A stretch of DNA of 24,937 nt from CAZUVM01 sp964623885 (GTDB taxonomy: Bacteria; Verrucomicrobiota; Verrucomicrobiia; Limisphaerales; UBA8199): NCBI GenBank assembly GCA_964623885.1, contig CAZUVM010000190.1, forward strand, positions 1 to 24,937, given 5' to 3'. The translations under genes and the position numbers were made by a program. The notes under the pieces are model-generated. The model made no database searches. It had not been told where the DNA came from and saw only the letters and a list, made by a program, of their open reading frames with translations. Positions 15,106 through 24,600 of the stretch are shown piece by piece; positions within the stretch are counted from its first letter, which is position 1, and each line of letters begins with the position of its first letter.

Positions 15106-15735
15106 ATGAAAGCTATTTCCGAACGCGGCAATCTTTGGGAACTGGCCGTCCTATCCATGGCCCGGGAAGAACCCATGCATCCCTATCAAATGCTGCGGCT
15201 CTTGCGCCAAAGGCATAAGGACGACGTGCTCGTTTTGAAGCGCGGCTCCCTCTATAACGCCATTAACCGGCTCGAGGGGGACGGTTTGATAGAGGCGGTC
15301 AGGGCGGACCGTGAGGGTCGCCGACCCGAGCGCACGACTTACCAGCTCACAAAGAAGGGCGAGCAAGAACTGGTGGACTGGTTAGGCGAGCGTATTGCGA
15401 ATGTTCAGCGTTCGCCCTCCGAATTCATGGGCACGCTCAGCTTTCTGGTGCACCTGCCGCCGAGCGTCGCCGCCACGCAAATGGAGGCCCGGGTGATGGC
15501 GTTGCAGCACCAAATTGCCGCGCTGGAAATCGGCATGGCCCAAGCTCGGGCTTTCGTCGATCGCATCAATCTAATTGAGAGTGAGTATCTGCTCGCGATG
15601 CTGAAGGCCGAACTTGGCTGGGTCTGCGAACTCCTGCTGGAATTGCGGAATGGGCGATTCAACTGGGATCTCGAACGTATTCTCGAAGCTGTTCGCGCAG
15701 TACGCCAGAAACCGGAGAAGGAAAAATCCGAATGA
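15106..15735 (+). CDS. PadR-family transcriptional regulator
   Basis: A 209-aa regulator. The winged HTH (about 8-90) is typical of PadR: 'GNLWELAVLSMAREEPMHPYQMLRLLRQR', 'LKRGSLYNAINRLEGDGLIEAV' (recognition helix) and the wing 'RRPERTTYQLTKKGEQEL'. The C-terminal half (about 105-190) is helical and matches the Vir_act_alpha_C dimerisation region, with 'LQHQIAALEIGMAQARAFVDR' as coiled coil. Length is normal for the long PadR subgroup. The start ATG follows an AGCTAT dyad that is a probable own operator. The gene overlaps the next one by 4 nt, so the membrane protein is almost certainly its controlled partner. The inducer is unknown. Confidence 0.93.
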   Translation: MKAISERGNLWELAVLSMAREEPMHPYQMLRLLRQRHKDDVLVLKRGSLYNAINRLEGDGLIEAVRADREGRRPERTTYQLTKKGEQELVDWLGERIANVQRSPSEFMGTLSFLVHLPPSVAATQMEARVMALQHQIAALEIGMAQARAFVDRINLIESEYLLAMLKAELGWVCELLLELRNGRFNWDLERILEAVRAVRQKPEKEKSE

Positions 15736-16769
15736 ACGACACCATAAATCCCGCTTGCAAACCGGCTACCACAATGTCGCGCTGGCAGATTGTGGGGCCT
15801 GTTGTAACACTGATGGTGCTATCGCCAGTTGTTGGCGAGGTGATGAGCGGCGCCACGCGGCTGAGCTACATTTTCGTGCTCCTGCCGGAAATCATGGTGT
15901 GGGGTTGCGGCACGCTCCTGATTCGCGAATTGGTCCGGCACTGGCACGCTGGATGGACGAGCACTTTGCTATTGGGTTTCGGACTGGCCATCGGCGAGGA
16001 GTTCATCATTCAGCAAACCTCGATTGCGCCATTGCCATGGCTGGGCGGAGCGCCGGCGTATGGGCGAATTTGGGGCGTCAATTGGCCCTACTTCGTGTTC
16101 ATGCTGGGATACGAAGCGGTTTGGATCGTTCTGGTCCCAATCCAGGTGACGGAACTGCTGTTCCCCGCACGCCGCGCGAAATGCTGGTTGCGCGCTCCTG
16201 GCCGGATCGTGGCCGCCGCCGTTTTCGTGGCCGGCTCCTTTATGGCTTGGTTTCTCTGGACACAACAGGCGCGCCCCAAGGCGTTTCACGTGCCCGTCTA
16301 TCATCCGCCGGTTGCTACGATTCTTTCCGGAGCAGCCGCAATCCTGCTGCTCGCATTAGCCGCTAGCCTAGTTCGGCGAACCGGATGCACGGCCCGCTCC
16401 GAACCAGCACCACGTCCCTGGCTGTTGATCCTGATGGCCCTGTTTCTTGGCTTGCCGTGGTATGGTTTAATGGTCCTTGTATTCGGTCCTGCACAAGAAT
16501 TTCCGCTCCTGTTACCTATGGCTGGCGCGATGATTTGGGCCGCGGGTTTGTTCCTTTTAATTCGTCATTGGGCAATCAGCAACAGGTGGCAGGATGCGCA
16601 CCGGTGGGCTCTCTGTTTTGGCGCGTTACTGGTGTGCATCATCGGCGGGTTTCTCGGCGCTAGCACTTTTTCACAATTGGACCTGATCGGAAAATCAATC
16701 CTGAACGCGCTTGGCATCGCGGGCATGATTCTGCTACGCGCGAATCTTGCCAGACGTCTGAAAGTGTAA
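15732..16769 (+). CDS. Multi-pass integral membrane protein, PadR partner
   Basis: A 345-aa hydrophobic protein with roughly nine membrane helices, for example 'IVGPVVTLMVLSPVVGEVM', 'FVLLPEIMVWGCGTLLI', 'VVAAAVFVAGSFMAWFLW', 'ILLLALAASLV', 'WLLILMALFLGLPWYGLMVLVF' and 'ALGIAGMILLRANLA'. I do not recognise the family. A 'GEEFIIQQ' pair of acidic residues lies near a membrane helix at about residues 88-95, and charged or Trp-rich loops ('RHWHAGW') join the helices. It is translated by ATGA overlap from padR. PadR regulons often contain efflux or stress membrane proteins, but no ABC or RND signature is seen here. The stop is 21 bp from the convergent NHL-protein stop. Confidence 0.82.
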   Translation: MNDTINPACKPATTMSRWQIVGPVVTLMVLSPVVGEVMSGATRLSYIFVLLPEIMVWGCGTLLIRELVRHWHAGWTSTLLLGFGLAIGEEFIIQQTSIAPLPWLGGAPAYGRIWGVNWPYFVFMLGYEAVWIVLVPIQVTELLFPARRAKCWLRAPGRIVAAAVFVAGSFMAWFLWTQQARPKAFHVPVYHPPVATILSGAAAILLLALAASLVRRTGCTARSEPAPRPWLLILMALFLGLPWYGLMVLVFGPAQEFPLLLPMAGAMIWAAGLFLLIRHWAISNRWQDAHRWALCFGALLVCIIGGFLGASTFSQLDLIGKSILNALGIAGMILLRANLARRLKV

Positions 16770-16790
16770 TTGAGCTGGGTAATCGAAGAC

Positions 16791-19700
16791 TCAGGGAGAT
16801 CTCACTCGGTAGTATATTTGCGTGGAATTGGTGACCGCGGGTGCGATGAATTGCCAATTGCCCCCACCGATATCAGTCGGCGTCCCGGCGACCGACCAAT
16901 TGCTGACCGGCAAAAACAAGTTGGTGCTCGCCAACACGGTAAAGGATGCGTTCGGATTATTTGTGAAAGTAAATTGCAGCGCGCCATTCGGCAAAACGCT
17001 GGTGCCGGTTAATAACGGTGGCGCCACTGGCGGGTTCTGGACCACAGGCACGGAAACGCCCAGCACGTTGATGTGCGCGGTACGGTTGGTGGTTGTTGCG
17101 GTGACGCTAAAACCAACCCTGCCGCCGGTGACGCCTGTAATCGTCAGCCAGGGTTGATCGCTGGTGGGGTAAAAGACGCCGCTGAGATCGGCCGTGGCCG
17201 GCACCACGGGCGGCAATGAATCATTGCCCGCAGACATGGGCTCAAGCCGCGGAGCGGTGTCCGCGAAAGCGCGGGGTAACTCCAAAATCTTGGCGTTGTT
17301 ATAATCGGCGACATAGACGTTGCCGGCAGTATCCACGGCAACGCCGGACGGGTAGCCCAATCCAGAGGAGATCAAGGTCGTTAGACTATTAATGCCAACA
17401 TTCCATCGTTCGACTGCCTTGTTTAAGCCGTCAGCGATATACACATTACCCGCTGCATCCACCGCCACACCGGCGGGATTGGACAACCCGGTGGAAACCA
17501 AGGTGGTGACGGTCCGGGTCTCGGCGAACCATTCTTTGATGGCATTGTTGTCTGAATCGGCAATATAGACGTTCCCGGCGGAGTCTACGGCCAGACCCTG
17601 AGGAATGATCAACCCGGAAGTGACCAGGTTAGTAATGGTCCGATTTGCGGCAAGCCATTCCTTTATGGCGCCATTGTAAGTGTCGGCGATATAGACATTG
17701 CCCGCGGCATCCACCGCCACACCTTCGGGATGGCTCAATCCTCCATAGTACACGGCTCCCAGGGTATTGTTTGTAGAGTTCCACTCATCGATGTAGTTGG
17801 CACCGCTATCGGCGATGTAGATGTTTCCCGCCCCATCCAGGGCCACGCCATACGGTGAGTTCAACCCGCCGACCGCATTGGAGAGTGTTTGGCTGGCTGC
17901 AGTCCATTTTTGGATGGTTTGGTTGAAGCTGTCGGCGAAGTACACGTTGCCCGAACTGTCCACCGCCAGGCCAAATGGACTTCGAGGTCCAGCGGGAAGC
18001 AGTGAAATGGGGCCGGCGGCCATGTACGTCGAGCCAACCTGTGTGATGGAAAGCGTTTGTCCGGCGATGGTGAGGCTGCCAGTGCGGGTGGGGCCGGTGT
18101 TTGCGTCAATCGTGAAGATAACGTTGGTGCTGCCCACTCCGCCGGCATTCAGGACGTGCAGCCAACTTGCATTAGCCGAGGCGGTCCAACTCATCGCGGT
18201 GAACCCCTTGAGCGCCACGCTATCCACGTCCGCGGCCGGCCCTTCCAACAAGCTGCCGTTACTGAGTGAAAAATTTGGCCGGGTTACGGAAATCTGCCGG
18301 CCAAGCACGGTGAGGTGGCCGGTGAGATTGGTCGAGCTGGAATCCGGGGTGACTCCGAAGCTGACGATGCCGTTTGTAACGGCGGTGATCGTCAGCCAGG
18401 GCTGGTCAGTGGTAGGATAGAAAACACCGGTCAAATTGGCGTTAGCCGGCACGACCGGAGGCAGAGAATCATTGCTGGTGAAGCTGGTTTCGACCCGCGG
18501 GGTAATGTCCACGAAAGCAAGGGGCAACTCCTTGATGTCTATATCACGTTGGTCGGAAATGAAAACATTTCCCACGGCATCCACGACCACCTGGTTTGGG
18601 GAGTTCAATCCTGAAATCAATGTGGTTACGGACTGGTTGGCTACATTCCATTTCTTGATGGCATGGTTTCCGTTGTCGGCAATATAGACGTTCCCGGCAC
18701 CATCGAGGGCCACCCCCACCGCCTGGTTCAATCCGGAAGAAATCAGAGGGATTTTGGTCCGTATAGCCGCGACCCATTCATAGATGCTCGTCAGGGAGGC
18801 GAAGTAGATGTTACCCGCCTTGTCCACGGCCATACCGGCGCCATATATGTTGGTGACCAATTCCATTAGGGAATGGTTCGTCGCATTCCATTCCTTCAAG
18901 TCATAGTTGTAGGTGTCGGCGATATAAACATTGCCGGCGCTATCCACGCCCACGCCGGCTGGTTGGGTCAATCCGGAAGAGACCAGGGTAGTCAACGAAT
19001 GAGTGCTTGCATTCCATTCCCTGACGGTACCGGTGTCCTGACCGGTGATATAGACGTTTCCGGCGCTGTCCAAAGCGATGCCGAATGGGTGGAATCCTCC
19101 CAAAACCAGCGGAGTTAAGGACTGGCTGGTCACGTTCCATTCTGCGACTTCATCTTCTAAGTCCACGGCAACATAGACATTGCCGGCGCTATCGATTGCC
19201 AGACCAGTTGGAGTTGCGCCGAGTTGAACTAAGGAAATCGTGCCGGCGGCAACGTAAGCGGACCCCGCCTGCGTGATCGTGAGCGTGCGCCCGGCGATGG
19301 TGAGATTGCCGGAACGGGTAGCGCCAGAATTCGCATCAAAGGTGAAAGCGACGTTGGTGTTGCCCGTGCCGCTGGTGTTCAGGAGGTGCAACCAGGGGGC
19401 ACCCGACGTGGCGGTCCATGACGCTCCGGAAGACGCAACCACCAGGCTCACGAAATCCGTTCCGGCGGCCGGTCCTTCGAGGAATTGCGCTGGGAATAGT
19501 GATGATTGGTTCAGCAGCAGATCATTAGTGCTGAATTGTCCGGCGGCGAACGTGAACACCCGGACTTCGTCGATCAGGCCGGTAAAAAACTGGCTGGTGG
19601 GTGATTGCGGCGGGGCGGCCAGCGCAAAATTACCAAATCCAGGGAAGGCAGGCGCGCCACCCGTGGTGGCGGCGGCAACGCCATTGATATACAAAGTCGA

Positions 19701-20255
19701 AACTCCGCTCGCCCGCACCAGGGCCAGGTGCGTCCACACATTGGCCGTCGCTGGAGTCGTTCCGAATGCCACCACCCCGCCGAACAGGCCCTCGTAGGTG
19801 TTATCCGCCGCGATGATAAGTCCCCACCCGCCGCTGCCGAGGCCGCCGGTCGAGCCATTGTAGGCAATCACCTGGCCTCCGCCCAGGGCGGTTGGTTTCA
19901 CCCAACATTCGATTCCGAAATTATCCGTGGCCGTGGACACGATCGCATTCGTCGCATACACTCCATTGGTAAAATTGATCGACAACGAGCTGCCGGCGTG
20001 GTTCGCGGCAGAGGCAGCGACGTCATTCGCGTATTTCGCCGAGCCTTGAAATGCGAGATTCTTTGTCCCGACGCTGTCGACTGTGCTCGTCGCTGTGACT
20101 CCCGGAGTCGCGAACGGATCGCTTTCACCCATGCTCCAATAGCTGACAACGGTGATGGCTGCGTCGGCAGTGGGTGTGAGCACCAGGTTCAGACCCAGGA
20201 TGAGCTGGGCCACAAGAACCCCACAGACATTCCGCGTTAGCATGGATTTCTTCAT
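16791..20255 (-). CDS. Secreted LamG/BACON/NHL-repeat protein, duplicated module
   Basis: A 1154-aa exported protein. The signal peptide ends near 'TPTADA' (residue 32). A LamG/concanavalin-like jelly roll (about 38-245; 'FGIECWVKP', 'VWTHLALVRASGVSTLYINGV', 'GLIDEVRVF') is followed by two copies of one module: a BACON-type beta domain ('WLHLLNTSGTGNTNVAFTF'), six NHL repeats ('GVAVDAAGNVYIAD') and a 'NDSLPPVVP..TGVFYPTTDQPWLTI' domain. The copies cover about 258-660 and 668-1075. The tail ('FTVLASTNLFLPVSNW', 'QIYYRVRSP') is a C-terminal domain common in Verrucomicrobiota. Twelve NHL repeats imply two six-bladed propellers. The frame extends to 20285, but the ATG at 20253-20255 follows GAGGAA. 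Binding of glycan or protein is likely; no enzyme motif is seen. Confidence 0.9.
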   Translation of the reverse strand: MKKSMLTRNVCGVLVAQLILGLNLVLTPTADAAITVVSYWSMGESDPFATPGVTATSTVDSVGTKNLAFQGSAKYANDVAASAANHAGSSLSINFTNGVYATNAIVSTATDNFGIECWVKPTALGGGQVIAYNGSTGGLGSGGWGLIIAADNTYEGLFGGVVAFGTTPATANVWTHLALVRASGVSTLYINGVAAATTGGAPAFPGFGNFALAAPPQSPTSQFFTGLIDEVRVFTFAAGQFSTNDLLLNQSSLFPAQFLEGPAAGTDFVSLVVASSGASWTATSGAPWLHLLNTSGTGNTNVAFTFDANSGATRSGNLTIAGRTLTITQAGSAYVAAGTISLVQLGATPTGLAIDSAGNVYVAVDLEDEVAEWNVTSQSLTPLVLGGFHPFGIALDSAGNVYITGQDTGTVREWNASTHSLTTLVSSGLTQPAGVGVDSAGNVYIADTYNYDLKEWNATNHSLMELVTNIYGAGMAVDKAGNIYFASLTSIYEWVAAIRTKIPLISSGLNQAVGVALDGAGNVYIADNGNHAIKKWNVANQSVTTLISGLNSPNQVVVDAVGNVFISDQRDIDIKELPLAFVDITPRVETSFTSNDSLPPVVPANANLTGVFYPTTDQPWLTITAVTNGIVSFGVTPDSSSTNLTGHLTVLGRQISVTRPNFSLSNGSLLEGPAADVDSVALKGFTAMSWTASANASWLHVLNAGGVGSTNVIFTIDANTGPTRTGSLTIAGQTLSITQVGSTYMAAGPISLLPAGPRSPFGLAVDSSGNVYFADSFNQTIQKWTAASQTLSNAVGGLNSPYGVALDGAGNIYIADSGANYIDEWNSTNNTLGAVYYGGLSHPEGVAVDAAGNVYIADTYNGAIKEWLAANRTITNLVTSGLIIPQGLAVDSAGNVYIADSDNNAIKEWFAETRTVTTLVSTGLSNPAGVAVDAAGNVYIADGLNKAVERWNVGINSLTTLISSGLGYPSGVAVDTAGNVYVADYNNAKILELPRAFADTAPRLEPMSAGNDSLPPVVPATADLSGVFYPTSDQPWLTITGVTGGRVGFSVTATTTNRTAHINVLGVSVPVVQNPPVAPPLLTGTSVLPNGALQFTFTNNPNASFTVLASTNLFLPVSNWSVAGTPTDIGGGNWQFIAPAVTNSTQIYYRVRSP

Positions 20256-20317
20256 AGGTTCCTCGCTTTTCAGATTAACGCTCATTAGCGGTTACCAGTT
20301 CACAGGTTTGTCCGTGG

Positions 20318-20686
20318 TTAGATCACGCGTCTCTTTTGGTCGTTGCCGGCGACTCCGACGATCTGGTTGATTTGCTCCAGGTTATCTTTGAGCACGTAGC
20401 CTTCCACTTTCAGTTGGGATGCCGCTTCCCGGAATCGCGGCTGATCATACGATGTCACGAAAATGATTTTTGCTTTGGGCCAATCCGCCCTGATCTGCCG
20501 CGCTGCAGACAGGCCATCGACCGGCTTCATCTCGATGTCCATCAACACCCAGTCCGGTTGATGCCTGGCGAACGCGGCAATAGCTTCCCGGCCATCCCGG
20601 CACTCCACGGTTTCAACCGGGGCCGCAAGCGAGTCTTTGATGCAGCGGCGCATCTGGGCCGAGTCATCGACAATCAGAAATTTCAT
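20318..20686 (-). CDS. CheY-like single-domain response regulator
   Basis: A 122-aa protein consisting of one receiver domain: 'FLIVDDSAQMRR' acidic pocket, Asp50 phosphoacceptor in 'DWVLMDIEMKPVDGL', Thr78 in 'IIFVTSYD' and Lys100 in 'GYVLKDN'. No output domain follows, only a short tail. The frame reaches a GTG at 20764; the ATG at 20684-20686 is preferred because the extra residues precede the first beta strand and look unstructured. It lies 62 bp upstream of the secreted NHL protein in the same direction, and is separated from the NarL-type regulator by a 335-bp repeat-filled gap. It may receive phosphate from the propeller kinase, but this is not shown. Confidence 0.88.
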   Translation of the reverse strand: MKFLIVDDSAQMRRCIKDSLAAPVETVECRDGREAIAAFARHQPDWVLMDIEMKPVDGLSAARQIRADWPKAKIIFVTSYDQPRFREAASQLKVEGYVLKDNLEQINQIVGVAGNDQKRRVI

Positions 20687-20805
20687 GGGACGCCACTGAC
20701 TTTGCTGATTTTGGCCGCCTTGAGCTATGGCAAGACCCTCCCGCGGCCCATGGATGTGAACCACTACCGGGATAGGGGGAAATAACTAGCCCGGAAACTC
20801 ACATG

Positions 20806-20880
20806 CTGTAGGCGACGAAGCAAGGAGTCGAACACTAGAAGGATTGTTTCGCAAAACGACTCCTCACGTCGTCGCCTTAC
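20806..20880. repeat. Imperfect long inverted repeat (GTAGGCGACG...CGTCGCCTTAC)
   Basis: The left arm runs through GTAGGCGACG and AGGAGTCG (20823-20830); the right arm has CGACTCCT (20857-20864) and CGTCGTCGCC (20867-20876). The inner 8-bp pair is perfect and the outer pair has one bulge. Read on the minus strand, the right arm (GGCGACGACGTGAG) recurs at the 3' end of the NarL-type regulator gene. This looks like a dispersed intergenic repeat rather than a gene. Confidence 0.55.
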
Positions 20881-20890
20881 AAAACGACCC

Positions 20891-20982
20891 CCAAGGAACT
20901 GAAGAATTGGGACCGCCGCCTCCTCTCCCTTGCCCTCTCCTCCCGAGGAGAGGGGATCCGGCCACAGTCTAAAGTTCCTTGG
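20891..20982. repeat. Nested hairpin repeat: CCAAGGAACT arms around GAGGAGAGGG
   Basis: An outer perfect 10-bp inverted repeat, CCAAGGAACT (20891-20900) and AGTTCCTTGG (20973-20982), encloses an inner one, CCCTCTCCTC (20933-20942) and GAGGAGAGGG (20945-20954). The inner stem would form a very stable hairpin, with further GGAGAGG-like runs beside it. This CCTCTCC-type REP-like hairpin is common between genes in many environmental bacteria. It sits downstream of the NarL-type regulator and could stop transcription or stabilise the 3' end. Confidence 0.6.
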
Positions 20983-21003
20983 ATTTCATGCCGCTGCTCG
21001 GGG

Positions 21004-21027
21004 CTCTGCTCACGTCGTCGCCTACAG
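21004..21027 (-). repeat. Third copy of the GGCGACGACGTGAG repeat, over a stop codon
   Basis: On the minus strand CTGTAGGCGACGACGTGAG begins inside the last codon of the NarL-type regulator; its TAG at 21022-21024 is the stop codon. The 14-base core GGCGACGACGTGAG is identical at 20863-20876 on the same strand, and CTGTAGGCGACG recurs inverted at 20806-20817. Confidence 0.5.
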
Positions 21028-21675
21028 CCTCGATTTGTTGTCGTAGGCGAACTTGAGCAGGCTATGACTGCCGCGCAGGTTGAGACGCTCGCAGATTTTG
21101 GCGCGATGGTTCTCCACTGTGTGCACGCTGATACCCAACTGCTCGGCGATTTCCTTGCTCGTGAGATCTTCGGCAATCAACTTCAAAATGCGCCGTTCGG
21201 CTTGTGTTAATTCCTCCAGCTCCGGTTTTTGCTCGAGCAATTTCCGCGCGTCTGCCCGGCGATTGAGCAAAAACGAGGAGAGCGCCGGGCTGATGAAGGA
21301 CTGGCCGCCGATCACAGCATGGATGCAAGCCAGCAAATCGCTCGCGGCATTCTCCTTGAGGAGGAATCCCGGAATGCCGGCGTTCATTGCTTCGTTGAAA
21401 AGCATCTCCTCCTTGTGCATGGTCAGGATGATCACGGCGACGGGCAGCTTCAGTTCCGAAATCTTTTTGGCGACCTGCAACCCATTCATTTGCGGCATAT
21501 CCAGGTCAAGCACGGCTACCCGTGGTTTTAGTTCCCGCACCTTTTGCAAAGCGGCCGCGCCATCCGCGACTTCGACCACCAGATTAATCGCCGGATCCTC
21601 GCTCAAAACCTCACACAAGCCTTTGCGGAAAATAGGGTGATCGTCAGCGATCAAAACGGTGATCGAATTTTTCAT
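21022..21675 (-). CDS. NarL/FixJ-type response regulator (LuxR HTH)
   Basis: A 217-aa transcription factor. The REC domain (about 4-120) has 'VLIADDHPIFRKGL', phosphoacceptor Asp57 in 'VAVLDLDMPQMNGL', Thr85 in 'VIILTMHKEE' and Lys107 in 'GFLLKENA'. The GerE/LuxR HTH (about 152-212) reads 'LTQAERRILKLIAEDLTSKEIAEQLGISVHTVENHRAKICERL', the standard four-helix DNA-binding unit. Both parts are complete and of normal length. The ATG overlaps the kinase stop by 4 nt, so the pair is translationally coupled and almost certainly cognate. The final codon and stop lie in a repeated sequence found again downstream. Target genes cannot be read, but the neighbouring receiver and NHL genes are candidates. 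Confidence 0.95.
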   Translation of the reverse strand: MKNSITVLIADDHPIFRKGLCEVLSEDPAINLVVEVADGAAALQKVRELKPRVAVLDLDMPQMNGLQVAKKISELKLPVAVIILTMHKEEMLFNEAMNAGIPGFLLKENAASDLLACIHAVIGGQSFISPALSSFLLNRRADARKLLEQKPELEELTQAERRILKLIAEDLTSKEIAEQLGISVHTVENHRAKICERLNLRGSHSLLKFAYDNKSRL

Positions 21676-24600
21676 TTTTTGCAGGGAAGGTCCACGAGCA
21701 ACCGTGTTCCTTTACCGGGTGCCGTCTCAATTTTCAAGCTCCCTCCCAGCAGCCGGGCTCGTTCGCCCAAATTCGCCAATCCGAAACCAGCGCCCGCACG
21801 TTTCATGACGGCATCATAGATGAATCCTATGCCGTCATCTTCCAAAACCATACGCATCATGCCCGCCTCCTTGCGCACCAGCAGGCGCGCGTGTGTGGCG
21901 CGCGAATGCTTCACGACGTTGTTGAGCCACTCCTGCACGATGCGGTAAATGCTGATCTCGGCCTCAGGCGAAACCATTCCGTCAATATTCTGCACGGTGG
22001 CTGTGATCTCGAGGTGGGCCGCCTGGGCGGCGAGTTCAGCGGCATCCTCGAGCGTTTTGGTCAGGCCAAAACGGTCGAGTTGATAAGGCCGGAGCGCGCG
22101 GGCGATGGAGCGGACCTCTTCGATCGAAGCCGAAGCGCCATCAGAGATCTCCTGCAATTGCTTGTGGGTTTTCTGGGGTATTTTGGATTCTTTGAGCGCC
22201 ATCGCCGCGTAGTTTTTGACGACGAGCAGGCTCTGTCCCAGGCTGTCGTGCAACTCAGCAGCGATTCGTTTGCGCTCGTTCTCTTGCGATTCGATCAGCT
22301 TGCGCGAGAAGGTCTCCTGCATAGCGCGCCGGCGTTTCAGGCTCAAAACCCGAACCTCATACAGCCCGATCGCCAAACCAACGACGGACAAAGCCGCGGC
22401 AACTTGGAACCAGGTCGTTTGCCAAAAACGAGGTTTTATAAACACGCCAATCGATGCGCCCGTTTCGTTCCAGACATTATCATTATTACAGGCGAGCACC
22501 TGGAATCGGTAAGTGCCGGGCGGAACCTTGGTGTAATAAGCCGCCCTGCGGGTGCCGGCGTTCACCCAATCCTTGTCGAATCCTTCAAGACGAAAGCGAA
22601 ACCGCACCCGATCGGGCGCGGTGAAACTCAGCCCCGCGTAGCGGATTTCCAAGCGGTGGAGGCCGGCGGGCACTGTGACGCTCGTTGGGAGCGAGTTGGC
22701 CCTGTCCGAGGCGGATTCGGATCGAATCACGGGGCGCACCTTATCATCAATCAAGACCGATTCCACCAGGACAGGTGGGGGCCGGTTGTCGAAGGGCAAG
22801 GACAGGGGCTCGACGACGGTGACACCTTTCATCGTGGCAAACCACAGCTTGCCGTCGTGCGTTTTGCAGGCATCGCCCGTGCACTGGCCGCTTCCCATTC
22901 CATCACTGCGATCGTAATGAGTCACCTTGAGCAACCCGGTGAGAGCGACGCTTTCGGGAGGGAGGCTATTTGTAGCGTTGGAATCGCTCGCCCGGTCGGC
23001 CAAATCATCCAACTGGCGGCGGTCGGCGCGGAAAAGTCCCTGATTGGACCCGAACCAGAGATGGTCCGCATTATCTTCGAGAATGCAATTGATCAGGTGC
23101 GGCAATTCGACATTGGCGTGGATGAAATTGAAGAATCGCCCGTTTTTAAAGCGGCTTAATCCGTGGCTATGTGTTCCAATCCAAACTCCATCATCACGAT
23201 CGGTATACAGCGCCATTATTTGGTTGTCCGGCAATCCTTCAGCAGTCGTAAACCGCTGCCATCCCGTTTTCGACTTGCGTAGCAGTCCGCCACCTTCGAG
23301 CGCAAGGTAGAGCTGGCCGGAACCGGTTTCTGCCATCACTCCCACACCCATTTCCGGCAGACCGGCCGGCCAATCCAACTTTGCCAAAAAATCACCTTTC
23401 ACACCGTAAAGGCCCAGAGGTGTTCCAAGGTATATTTGCCCCTGCCTGTCCTCGAAAATGACATTCATTATCGGCCCACTGTCGCGTGAAGGCGTGGTCC
23501 ATTTGAACCAAGTCTCAGTGTTTCCCAGCAAGTGAAGGAGACCCTCACCGTAAGTGCCGATCCAAACGGCTCCGTTATGGTCCCCATGGATGCTCCAGGG
23601 CAACTGCACGCGCAAGCCGCGCGGCTGCGCCCTTGGCTGTTCTATTTGCGGAGCAGGCCGGGTTGCTGACGATGGAAACCAGTCCACACTATTGACGGTA
23701 GCCAACCAAACATTTCCATCCTTGTCCGCGGTCACGGAGCGGACGACGTCGGACGCCAGGCCGTCGGCCGAATCAAAACTCTTGAGCGCGCGGGGTTTAA
23801 GCCGCGCCACGCCATCGCCGCCATTGCCGATCCAAAGATTGCCCTCCGCATCTTCGATGATACTGCGGCCGAGCTCCAATGTTGCGGCGTTTCGGAATCT
23901 GAATCTCCTGAACGTGTGGTTGGTTCCAATCCGCCATAATTCCCCGATGCCGGTCCCAACCCAGAGATTACCGCTTTTGTCCTCCAAGTACGCTCCAAAT
24001 TGATCTGTGTCCACAGGAAGCCGACCGAAATCCTCGAAGTAGCCCTGGCTTGCCGCGCTGAAGCGCTGCGTAGGCGGATGAAACTTCTGAATCCGATTCG
24101 CGATTACCCACATCGAGCCGTCGCTCGCTGCGGCCAGACGCCAGCCGCGCCCCGGGTCTAAGTCCGGAACCACTGCCTGGCACCCGGCGGTGTGGACAGA
24201 AAACAGAACATTGCTCTGAATACCCCAACCGTAGCCCTCGCGGTCGAGGGTGTTTCCAAACCGGTCAAAGAAGGTGGTGCTGCTGCTGGCCGGTCGAAAA
24301 GCTCCATTAACCAATTCGAAGTAGTTTGTAGATTCATTAGAGGAGCCGGCCCAAATATTCCCGTCGTGATCCTCCGCGAGCGGGCTGATCCCAGCGTTCG
24401 GTAATTGGCTGGCAAAGCAACTAAACCGTCCCTCTTGCCACACGCTCAACTGGCCGTGGTCGCTTTTGATCCACAAACGACCTTTTCTATCCACATGGAG
24501 ATCGCGGATTCCATCACTGGGAAGTTCTGGCGTGTTTCCCGAATCAAAGACGACGAATTCGACTCCGTTGAAACGCGCCAACCCATTGAACGTGCCGATC

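Noticed and set aside
15990..16020. Possible CPBP/CAAX-protease motif in the PadR-linked membrane protein
   Set aside because: The EE pair is present, but the following Arg and the later His/Asn motifs of that family are not visible.
21891..23159. 422-aa plus-strand frame
   Set aside because: It is antisense to the kinase core, whose HisKA_3 and HATPase motifs are intact. The plus-strand translation has no recognisable motif.
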